From Paenibacillus sp. IHBB 10380 (GTDB lineage Bacteria; Bacillota; Bacilli; Paenibacillales; Paenibacillaceae): a DNA stretch of 64,000 nucleotides. The notes below the pieces were generated by a model, which was not told the origin of the DNA, ran no database searches, and was given only the letters and a program-made list of their open reading frames with translations. Where the stretch lies: the NCBI RefSeq assembly GCF_000949425.1, contig NZ_CP010976.1, forward strand, positions 1,736,001-1,800,000, in the 5' to 3' direction. Shown in pieces: positions 57,219 to 64,000 of this stretch (the first letter of the stretch is position 1; each line of letters starts with the position of its first letter). The position numbers were made by a program, and so were the translations under genes.

Positions 57219-57892
57219 GTAGTCTGGATTATAGGCTCCTGTGTGAGAAAGATAACATCGGGCTCGCCACGATCTTGTGGAACAGACAGAATATCGACAC
57301 TTTGAAAATGACGCTTCAATCTATCCACGAAGTCTGGGGATGAAGTAGCACTCCAAAAAGACAGATATCCACCCGGTTGCAAATGCCGAGCAAGTAGGGC
57401 AAGGCCATAATCGCTGTAGAGTGACTCGTTATCAGCATATACATTCCAATCAGGACCATTATCTATGTCTAAGCATATAAGGTCGAACTTATCATCATGC
57501 TCTGCTAACCAAACAAGGCAATCGGCATGTACGATGTTGCTTTTAGGATGGAACGAAGCTTCTTCCGATACCGCAGATAAAATAGTTCTATTCCATTCAA
57601 TAATGACTTCTTCGATTTCAAGGACAGTTACCTGTTCTATACGAGAGTCTTTCAGTGCTTCTTGTAAGCTGAACCCTACACCAAGTCCTCCAATGAGAAT
57701 ATGACTAGGATGATGGTTACGTTTCAATGGCTCGCTAATGAGGAGCCTCTCAGATTCACCATTATATGTTGCCATAAGAAACGTCCCATTACTGATGATC
57801 TCATAATATGAACCTCTACGCTGTAATTGAATTACACCACGGGGTGTAGAATGCTTTTCAATGACTTCTGGGGGTAAATGATGATCGTTCAA
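57215..57892 (-). CDS. Spermidine synthase-like protein
   Basis: A 225-residue SpeE-type methyltransferase-fold protein: GGLGVGFSLQEAL (motif I), VTVLEIEEVIIEWNR (motif II) and LICLDIDNGPDW. The usual spermidine-synthase D(A/S)TDP gate is replaced by DIDNGP, so polyamine synthesis is uncertain. Start TTG at 57892, nine bases after AAGGAG, just past the stop of the DUF2812 gene, suggesting an operon with it. Such SpeE-like genes are often unlinked to real polyamine operons. Confidence 0.7.
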   Translation of the reverse strand: MNDHHLPPEVIEKHSTPRGVIQLQRRGSYYEIISNGTFLMATYNGESERLLISEPLKRNHHPSHILIGGLGVGFSLQEALKDSRIEQVTVLEIEEVIIEWNRTILSAVSEEASFHPKSNIVHADCLVWLAEHDDKFDLICLDIDNGPDWNVYADNESLYSDYGLALLARHLQPGGYLSFWSATSSPDFVDRLKRHFQSVDILSVPQDRGEPDVIFLTQEPIIQTT

Positions 57893-57905
57893 TAATATCC
57901 ACTCC

Positions 57906-59117
57906 TTATAAATTGTAATCATAACGCTTTCTAAGTCGCATGTAATACAGCCATGTTCTGACCGAGAACGAACCCAAGGTAAGGATAACAAGCCCAACTG
58001 AAATGGTGTTCATCATTTGAATTTTATCTATGTTGTTAGTGAACATCCATTCTGTACTTGATCTTATATTTATAATATTAAGGATGACCAAAGGAAGAAA
58101 AAGACATGAGTAGGTAATTGCTAGGCGTCTTGCATGTTTTAAATGATGTGATTTGTCACTGTAGATCTGTGGTCGTTCTTCGCCCTCTGAATATTCCCGG
58201 CTCCATAAGGTCCATTTTTGAAAAGATGAATTGGAAATAAAAGCACTCTTCCAGCCGGAATCCCTGTGTATATCATTGTAGCTTTCATCTGCCATATTTT
58301 GAAAATCAGCACAATAACTTATCTTGCGTGGGCGACTCTTTAAGAAATAGAAAACGGTTCCCGTTTTACTTATACGATAAAGATGATGACCTTGTTCTTC
58401 CATGGTTTCGAGCCACTTTTCAAGCTTATCCGGAGCATACATCCATCCAAACTTTCGTTTAACAACCATTTGACCTGAGTGCTTCAACTTCTTTTCTGCA
58501 TTCTTACTTAGTCTTTCCTCATCATGATCCACTCTGTGTAGTTTGTTTTGTTGTATGTTTTCATTGATCAATTTCTTGTTCGATTTATTAACTTTGATAA
58601 CAGAATAGATAGACATAACTAATAGGACTAATAGAGCACTTATATAAATGTAAGTTAAAATCCAATAGGGGCTTTCAATAACTCTAAACGGTTCATCTTG
58701 AGAAAACGCAACCAAGCTAATTATGGTGCCAAATAAGATAGACATCGTTGTCAAATATATTAAAATACTACCAAAAATGTACATAATCACTCTATTATGT
58801 TTGATAATGCCTTCACGAACGGGGGAGGTTTTTATTTGTTCATGAGGATTCTCATTCGACAGTACATACCAATGCCTGCTTTGCAGAACCTTGGTCCAAC
58901 CATCATGTAATAAAGCTTTTGACAGTGAATTTTCATGCATTTTATTGAACCCTATACGATACGTTATTCTCTTAGAATCGCCTTTTTCAAAGAAAAAATA
59001 ACGTGTTCCTCGGTTCAATTTCACTAAATAATAACCCTTTTCCGCCATAGACGAGAGCCATTCTTCTGTTTTGTGCACATCGTAGCTCCAAAATGGCCTA
59101 AATACTTTTTTAAGCAT
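57906..59117 (-). CDS. Tandem DUF2812 membrane protein
   Basis: A 403-residue protein with two copies of a ~100-residue DUF2812 unit (FRPFWSYDVHKTEEWLSSMA near 7; FGWMYAPDKLEKWLETMEEQ near 225), each followed by a pair of membrane helices (about 108-180 and 340-385). DUF2812 genes usually travel with a PadR regulator, as here: the ATG lies inside the 3' end of padR (8-base overlap). Function unknown; possibly envelope-stress or antibiotic response. Confidence 0.8.
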   Translation of the reverse strand: MLKKVFRPFWSYDVHKTEEWLSSMAEKGYYLVKLNRGTRYFFFEKGDSKRITYRIGFNKMHENSLSKALLHDGWTKVLQSRHWYVLSNENPHEQIKTSPVREGIIKHNRVIMYIFGSILIYLTTMSILFGTIISLVAFSQDEPFRVIESPYWILTYIYISALLVLLVMSIYSVIKVNKSNKKLINENIQQNKLHRVDHDEERLSKNAEKKLKHSGQMVVKRKFGWMYAPDKLEKWLETMEEQGHHLYRISKTGTVFYFLKSRPRKISYCADFQNMADESYNDIHRDSGWKSAFISNSSFQKWTLWSREYSEGEERPQIYSDKSHHLKHARRLAITYSCLFLPLVILNIINIRSSTEWMFTNNIDKIQMMNTISVGLVILTLGSFSVRTWLYYMRLRKRYDYNL

Positions 59118-59439
59118 AAAAATCCCCCTCGTATTTTAGTGCATTTTGGTGCAGCTCTTTGAGTCTGTGTATCTCAGCAGTAATTAATTTCTTGCCTATT
59201 TCAGTAATTTCATAAACTGTTCTTCTCTCTTCATCGGCAAATACAGTGATAATCCCATCTTTCTGCATTTTAGTTAGCGTTCCGTAAACTGTACCCGATC
59301 CTAATCGAATTCGTGATCCTGAAATTTCCTCTACATGTTTAACAATGCCATATCCGTGACGCGGTATTGTTAAGGACAGAAGTATATAGAATGCCGTTTC
59401 TGTCATGGGTACATACTTTTTCAGCACCTTTTCAATCAT
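59110..59439 (-). CDS. PadR-family transcriptional regulator
   Basis: A 109-residue winged-helix protein: TETAFYILLSLTIPRHGYGI, RLGSGTVYGTLTKMQKDGII and RRTVYEITEIGKKLI are the PadR helices and wing. ATG at 59439 six bases after GAGGTGG; the upstream codons are not used. It heads the DUF2812 operon and likely represses it through the palindrome at 59516-59537. Confidence 0.9.
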   Translation of the reverse strand: MIEKVLKKYVPMTETAFYILLSLTIPRHGYGIVKHVEEISGSRIRLGSGTVYGTLTKMQKDGIITVFADEERRTVYEITEIGKKLITAEIHRLKELHQNALKYEGDFYA

Positions 59440-59515
59440 GTATAACCACCTCTCATGTAATACTATCATGTTGACTTTTTAAAATGATCGCAATGCAGAG
59501 CTATATCGTAATTAG

Positions 59516-59537
59516 ATATGTCATGATATGACTATAT
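59516..59537. promoter_or_regulatory. Likely PadR operator
   Basis: GTCAT-GAT-ATGAC (59520-59532), extended by ATAT/TATAT on both sides, is an inverted repeat about 80 bases before the PadR start, similar to ATGT/ACAT-type PadR sites. Confidence 0.4.
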
Positions 59538-59620
59538 CAAGTCGTGACCTATTAGTCAAAAATTACAAAGTGAAAGGAGGGGAAAGAAAATACCTTTTCC
59601 ATACTTACAGTGTTAAAAAC

Positions 59621-59642
59621 TCATCATATGAAAAATTCACAA
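59621..59642 (+). repeat. 22-bp direct repeat, left copy
   Basis: An identical 22-base sequence (TCATCATATGAAAAATTCAC plus AA) recurs at 60935-60956. The two copies flank the methionine aminopeptidase gene at 1.3 kb distance in the same orientation. Confidence 0.7.
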
Positions 59643-59749
59643 CAATAAAATAAGTGGAATCTACCCATTTTCATGATAATCATCATACTGAGGAATTTTG
59701 TTGTCACAAAGTGAAGTTACTTCCCTTCAAGATATAATAAAGATATGTA

Positions 59750-59785
59750 TTTTAGTTTACATAATTAATGTTATGTAAACTAAAA
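59750..59785. promoter_or_regulatory. Perfect 15-bp inverted repeat (operator or hairpin)
   Basis: 59750-59764 pairs exactly with 59771-59785 (arms TTTTAGTTTACATAA) around six bases. It is 310 bases before the map start in a gene-free 625-base region (59470-60094). The symmetry suggests a dimeric regulator site; it could also form a hairpin. Confidence 0.55.
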
Positions 59786-60094
59786 GTGTGATATACAGGA
59801 GTTTCAGAAGTTTGAGTTACAAAAGAGGTAAAGTAAATTGTAGCGAGAGTCGTTGTATACGGGGAGTATCTTGATCCAAGAGTAAAAAAGTGTTCGAGAT
59901 CGTAAGTAACGTTAATTATGGCGAGGGTAAATTACTTTAAAGTAGAAAAGGAACTACAGTAGACGAGGGGAAGAGGCGTGCTGAGTGACATCAAATCTTT
60001 CCGATTTTCGATTGTTAGGGCGGAAACATGCGTGTGGTCGTGGTAAACTAAGGTATAGTTGGTGATCATAAATATAAATAAGGGAGGTTCGTTC

Positions 60095-60838
60095 ATGACC
60101 ATAGGTTCTCAGAAGGATATCGATAGCCTTAAGGAAATCGGCAATATTGTGGCTTCAACGATTAAAGAAATGAAACGTAATGTACGTGTTGGAATGACAA
60201 CACAGGAATTGGATGAGTTGGGAGGATTATTTTTGAAGAGCCGTGGTGCTATATCTGCACCCAAAAAAGCATTAAACTTTCCAGGCAACACTTGCATTAG
60301 TATTAACCAAGAAGTAGCTCACGGTATACCGAGTGACAGAAAAATTCAAGAGGGTGACTTAATAAACATCGATGTTTGTGCTGAAAAGGATGGCTATATT
60401 GCGGATACGGGGCACTCTTTTCAAATACCTCCATACAACATGTCTTTAACTCGTCTCTGCCAATACACTCATGATACGATGATGAAAGTCATATCCTCAC
60501 TTAAACACGGAGTAAAGTTGAACGAAATTGGTAGGATCATTCAACTTGAAGCTGAAAAAGGAGGCTATAGGGTTGTTAAAAATTTGTGTAGTCATGGTGT
60601 AGGAAGATCTATACACGAATCACCAGAAATTCTTCCCTTTTATAACAAACATGATAAACGCATATTGAAAGAAGGTTTAGTCATTACGATTGAGCCATTC
60701 CTATCAACCGGTGCTGAGTATGCTGTTGAGCAGAATGATGGATGGACGTTAAGTGTTCCTGACAATAGTTATGTAGCACAGCATGAGCACACCATAATTA
60801 TTACAAAAAACCAGCCCATCATCGTGACGGTTGCCTAA
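60095..60838 (+). CDS. map: Methionine aminopeptidase, type I (second-copy, MapB-like)
   Basis: A 247-residue enzyme that removes the initiator Met. Metal ligands are visible: Asp pair in INIDVCAEKDGYIADTG, His in CSHGVGRSIHESP, Glu in TIEPF and Glu in AQHEHTI. Length and divergence resemble B. subtilis MapB (YflG) rather than the ribosomal-operon copy. ATG at 60095 after GGGAGG. It is a lone gene with a long leader, flanked by direct repeats. Confidence 0.9.
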   Translation: MTIGSQKDIDSLKEIGNIVASTIKEMKRNVRVGMTTQELDELGGLFLKSRGAISAPKKALNFPGNTCISINQEVAHGIPSDRKIQEGDLINIDVCAEKDGYIADTGHSFQIPPYNMSLTRLCQYTHDTMMKVISSLKHGVKLNEIGRIIQLEAEKGGYRVVKNLCSHGVGRSIHESPEILPFYNKHDKRILKEGLVITIEPFLSTGAEYAVEQNDGWTLSVPDNSYVAQHEHTIIITKNQPIIVTVA

Positions 60839-60849
60839 ATAAAACGTTA

Positions 60850-60907
60850 AATAACCAGTACAGCAGTCTAAACCTTTGTTATAGGTTGTAGGCTGTTTTT
60901 GGTTATT
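60850..60907 (+). terminator. Terminator after map
   Basis: Outer AATAACC/GGTTATT and inner CAGTCTAAACC/GGTTGTAGGCTG pairs form one hairpin with a five-T run in the right arm. Confidence 0.65.
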
Positions 60908-60934
60908 TCGAATACAACCGCTGTAGACAATATA

Positions 60935-60956
60935 TCATCATATGAAAAATTCACAA
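60935..60956 (+). repeat. 22-bp direct repeat, right copy
   Basis: Exact copy of 59621-59642, just downstream of the map terminator. 60908-61053 holds nothing else recognisable. Confidence 0.7.
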
Positions 60957-61053
60957 TAGAAAAATAAATATGTATCTAGACATTACCAACATTTGCAACA
61001 TATTATCGTATCAAAATTGAACAATGGAAGCTTCTAACACCTACATGAGAAAA

Positions 61054-61091
61054 AGGCAATCACTTCCGAAAATTTTCGGAAGTGATTGCCT
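61054..61091 (-). terminator. Terminator of the S8 protease gene
   Basis: A perfect 19-bp palindrome (AGGCAATCACTTCCGAAAA and its complement) without a loop spacer is followed on the minus strand by TTTTTC. Very strong terminator. Confidence 0.9.
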
Positions 61092-61116
61092 CTGTTGTTC
61101 ATTACTTTACTTTCGT

Positions 61117-64000
61117 TTAATAGGTATCTTGATCTAATAATACACGATACAGAATTATTGCTGCTTCTGCCCGTGTTAAAGTTCCCTTAGGGTTAAAAGA
61201 ATGATTAGGATTTCCTTTCAAGTAACCTTTACTTACAACGAAGGCTACAGCGACACGAGCATCAGGGGAAATCGTTGCCTGATCATTGAAATCAAGCTGT
61301 TTAGTTACTTCCGATACGGTCTGACCAAGTGCTTTGTTTAACAGGACGGCTACTTGCTCACGAGTAAGTTCATCTCTTGCTCCTGACTCAGCCATACGCT
61401 GATCCCATGTCATGTTTGAAGAGAGTAGACGGTCAAGAAGAGTATTGAATTCCGCTTGATTTACATTGTCTTTAGGTCTAAATGTTGTGCCAGACGTCTT
61501 ACCCGTTACTAAGAAGTGAGCTGCCAATACTTCAACCTCATGTTTAGCCCAGTGATTAGAAGTATCTGTGAAGCTCTTTAACGTTTCAATAGCGGTAAAC
61601 GATCCTGGTGCAGATGTAGAGAATTGAACCGTGTTATTCTTACTGTTGGGACTCGGAATTCCGAAGTAAGACCACTGACTATCCTTGGATTGACTGTATA
61701 TTCCCACTTTTAGTATATCTGTAACACCTGAAGTGCTCAGATTTAGCTTGATTTGAATAGGTGTCTTGAATTCCTTCGTCTGTCCATGAACGGTAAGGGT
61801 TGGTGCTGCAAATTTCGCTGATGCTCCTTCTGGAGCTTGAATCGCTCCGATGCTTTTAGACTCCGTCAATGGAATAAGGAATCCATCTTTTGTTACAAAG
61901 TCAACAATGGATTGTGAAGGGATACGTATTTCAAAGTTTAATCCAACAAGGACTAAATCTTTCTTAGATTGTTGCAGTTTCTCTGCTAATGCACTAGATA
62001 TCGAAATATTCAAGGGATCAAAGGTATCAATGGATATATCCGATAAATCTAGCGTCACTGCCTTCGTATTAGTATTTGTGATTTGTTCTGTTAATAATGA
62101 AGGAGTAATAGTCAATATTCCAGTAAGTTTATCGTTGAGTTTAGATTCAATGATGGATCCAGCCTTGAATTTTTTTGAATTATCTTTAGGTGTAGATGTA
62201 GGATTACTACTATAAGATCCAGAATAAGATGGACCTGTACTAGGATTTGGCCCAGGTCCTGGATCTAGAGGAGTCGTAACCTTAACCGTTATAGGAGACA
62301 TCCCATATACAGGAATCGAAGTGCCTTTTTTGTTCAATAATTTTACTTTTGAAATATTAATTGGATAGGAGCCCGCTTCTGTAGCTGTGAAATTAAATGA
62401 TGCTAATGTACCTTTCAGTCTTCCTTCTGGAAGGGTGAGAGTATAATCCACTTGTTTCAGGCCGTTAGCAAGATCAGTAATAATAAGTTCTGGGTTGATC
62501 GTATTTAGACGTAGTTTCGTAGGATACGTTAAGCTGAAGGATGCAGAATAAACATCTTCAGTGACCGAATAGTTAACTCCTACATCGAATGCTTCACCCG
62601 CTAATACCTGAGATTTAGAGGAGGAGAGATTAACTTGGCTGCTATCAGGGTTATAATTGTAGTGAATGATTTTAGCAGGTATCTGTTTACCGTTGCCTAC
62701 AGAATCGTAAGCAAATATATAGTAAGTATTCTCACCTTTATGAATAGGAACGTTTAGAGTAAAATGACCTGTCTTATCAAGGGTTCCATCAAATTGCTGA
62801 AGTCCCTGATCCGATTGTACGAGACCACTGATACCTATGAGTTCATTTAGGTTCGTACCATCATCCAAATAATCCAGATGTAAATCACTCGTGATGTCGC
62901 CTGTTATAGTACCTACCCCAGGTTGATCTTGGTGAAGAATCAAGCTCTCACTATCTAGAGAAATTTCAGGTGCTTGAAGATCCACCAAGAATGATTTGGC
63001 AGATTTCTCTAGAACTTCATTCGTATCAAGAATGACAGGAGCCATCACGTAAATACCATCTGTTAACGTGATCTCACTGTCCTCTGTAATCACAGTCCCA
63101 TCCCACGTATAGTTATAATAGTTCTTGTCGTGGAGGGGTTTTACAGTTATTGAATCATAAGTGTATCCAATAGGGGCTCCAGTTATACCATCAAAAATGA
63201 AGAAGAGAAAGCTTTCTAGGTCTTGATTTACTGCGAAAGATACATCCATGGTATCAGATACTTCATCACCATTCGGAGAGAATACAGTCGATGAGAAATC
63301 AAGATCAGTGATTGGAGTCAAGTTGAAGCTCTCACCTACAAAAACACTGAAAGGAACTCTAAGTTCGTGTGAGGTTGTTGCTTCAGTGAGTACAATTTGA
63401 CCATCATACATCCCATCAGGGGTTCCTTCAGGAATTGTTAAATTGACTGGAAATACAGTGTTTGGTGTTCCTTCATAAACATAAACCGTATCTATATTAG
63501 GCTGGATCGTAAGACCACTGTTACTATACCAATCTACAGAAGCGTGATAGATTTGGTTAGAATTACTGATATTATCGATAGTGATTTGTTTAGATACTTT
63601 CGTGTTAGCTCTTTGTTGTCCATAAGACAAGCTGCTAGTGTAGTAGTCAGAAGTTGTTTGGTTATTTATCTGAGTCGGGATAGGCTCCTTAACTTTGATA
63701 ATCGAGTCAGCTTCAATACTTTTGACTAAGTCAACGCGACCGGCTCCTTGTTGGTTAACAGAATAAGGTCTGCCTTGTCGGTCACTGAGAGGAACCGAGT
63801 TATTACTTAAGATCGATTTAAGTTGATATGGATCTAAGTCAAGATTAGATTGTTTGGTTTGTTCAAGAATTAAAGCAACTGCCCCTGCAATATGTGGAGC
63901 TGCCATACTCGTACCATTTAAATTCTCGTATGCATTACTATAATCTCCATTATATGCAGGAATAGAAGAACGAATTCCCACACCAGGAGCTGAGAAATCA
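61117..64000 (-). CDS. Subtilisin-like S8 protease with C-terminal SLH-type domains, partial
   Basis: The gene runs off the right edge; 960 residues of its C-terminal part are visible. It begins DFSAPGVGIRSSIPA and contains the catalytic Ser in NGTSMAAPHIAGAVALI; Asp and His are outside. Then come Fn3-like beta domains (about 120-330), a cohesin-like domain (near SSKSQVLAGEAFDVGVNYSV), a Pro/Gly/Ser linker (PLDPGPGPNPSTGPSYSGSY), a further beta domain, and SLH-type repeats at the end (FTDTSNHWAKHEVEVLAAHF; LDFNDQATISPDARVAVAFV; NPKGTLTRAEAAIILYRVLL). SLH domains anchor proteins to pyruvylated cell-wall polymers. Likely a surface protease. Confidence 0.9.
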   Translation of the reverse strand, partial: DFSAPGVGIRSSIPAYNGDYSNAYENLNGTSMAAPHIAGAVALILEQTKQSNLDLDPYQLKSILSNNSVPLSDRQGRPYSVNQQGAGRVDLVKSIEADSIIKVKEPIPTQINNQTTSDYYTSSLSYGQQRANTKVSKQITIDNISNSNQIYHASVDWYSNSGLTIQPNIDTVYVYEGTPNTVFPVNLTIPEGTPDGMYDGQIVLTEATTSHELRVPFSVFVGESFNLTPITDLDFSSTVFSPNGDEVSDTMDVSFAVNQDLESFLFFIFDGITGAPIGYTYDSITVKPLHDKNYYNYTWDGTVITEDSEITLTDGIYVMAPVILDTNEVLEKSAKSFLVDLQAPEISLDSESLILHQDQPGVGTITGDITSDLHLDYLDDGTNLNELIGISGLVQSDQGLQQFDGTLDKTGHFTLNVPIHKGENTYYIFAYDSVGNGKQIPAKIIHYNYNPDSSQVNLSSSKSQVLAGEAFDVGVNYSVTEDVYSASFSLTYPTKLRLNTINPELIITDLANGLKQVDYTLTLPEGRLKGTLASFNFTATEAGSYPINISKVKLLNKKGTSIPVYGMSPITVKVTTPLDPGPGPNPSTGPSYSGSYSSNPTSTPKDNSKKFKAGSIIESKLNDKLTGILTITPSLLTEQITNTNTKAVTLDLSDISIDTFDPLNISISSALAEKLQQSKKDLVLVGLNFEIRIPSQSIVDFVTKDGFLIPLTESKSIGAIQAPEGASAKFAAPTLTVHGQTKEFKTPIQIKLNLSTSGVTDILKVGIYSQSKDSQWSYFGIPSPNSKNNTVQFSTSAPGSFTAIETLKSFTDTSNHWAKHEVEVLAAHFLVTGKTSGTTFRPKDNVNQAEFNTLLDRLLSSNMTWDQRMAESGARDELTREQVAVLLNKALGQTVSEVTKQLDFNDQATISPDARVAVAFVVSKGYLKGNPNHSFNPKGTLTRAEAAIILYRVLLDQDTY

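Noticed and set aside
59919..59963. 14-codon frame upstream of map
   Set aside because: No ribosome site and too short to judge.
61850..62215. 121-codon frame antisense to the S8 protease
   Set aside because: Shadow of the protease gene, which has clear domains through this interval.
1..64000. CRISPR arrays, tRNA and rRNA genes, replication origin
   Set aside because: No regularly spaced repeats, cloverleaf or ribosomal sequence were seen on either strand; a tRNA scan would be the decisive check.

Overview
The window reads as Bacillota chromosome, most likely Paenibacillus. The genus call is an inference. It rests on a moderately AT-rich genome with GTG/TTG starts behind strong GGAGG sites, a Spo0E-type phosphatase, XerS, an S8 protease with an SLH-type C-terminus, a c-di-AMP (ydaO) riboswitch before a LysM/3D protein, a LoaP-type NusG paralogue, and a HTH-TPR receptor/pro-peptide pair that resembles the AloR-AloP systems known from Paenibacillus.

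1-13 kb (accessory, secondary metabolism): the 3' end of a large NRPS gene (A-PCP-C-A-PCP-C-A-PCP-reductase). The adenylation codes read Leu-like, Thr and Asn, so the product should end ...Leu-Thr-Asn and leave as a C-terminal aldehyde or alcohol. A NatAB-like ABC exporter, a loaP-type antiterminator and a DUF6483 protein follow. 13-17.5 kb is regulatory and decaying: an XRE repressor with palindromic operators and a candidate small RNA, a broken sigma/anti-sigma pair, an intact ECF sigma/DUF4179 pair, then about 1 kb of gene remnants and a large folded repeat.

17.5-38 kb (mostly core functions): topB; a HAD hydrolase and ArsR-type regulator divergent from an MFS transporter; an orphan PhnC-like ATPase, FG-GAP-like lipoprotein and two-component system in one run; glycogen genes (glgC divergent from glgBA) with a neopullulanase-type GH13 enzyme; an M20 peptidase; and a glutamine-type ABC importer whose binding protein and permease are fused.

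38-43 kb (accessory): a frameshifted methyltransferase-like gene, a small inverted-repeat element, the AloR-AloP-like quorum-sensing pair, a Spo0E-like phosphatase, a CoiA-like nuclease and gene fragments.

43-64 kb: ppx and ppk converging with overlapping 3' ends; the riboswitch-controlled LysM/3D protein; a polysaccharide deacetylase; pyrK-pyrD; a PspA/DUF350/DUF4178/DUF4247 envelope-stress-like cluster; moeA; xerS; GNAT, SpeE-like, DUF2812 and PadR genes; a type I methionine aminopeptidase flanked by a 22-bp direct repeat; and the 3' part of a large S8 protease running off the right edge.

No tRNA, rRNA or CRISPR array was recognised. All family names come from reading motifs, not from database searches.
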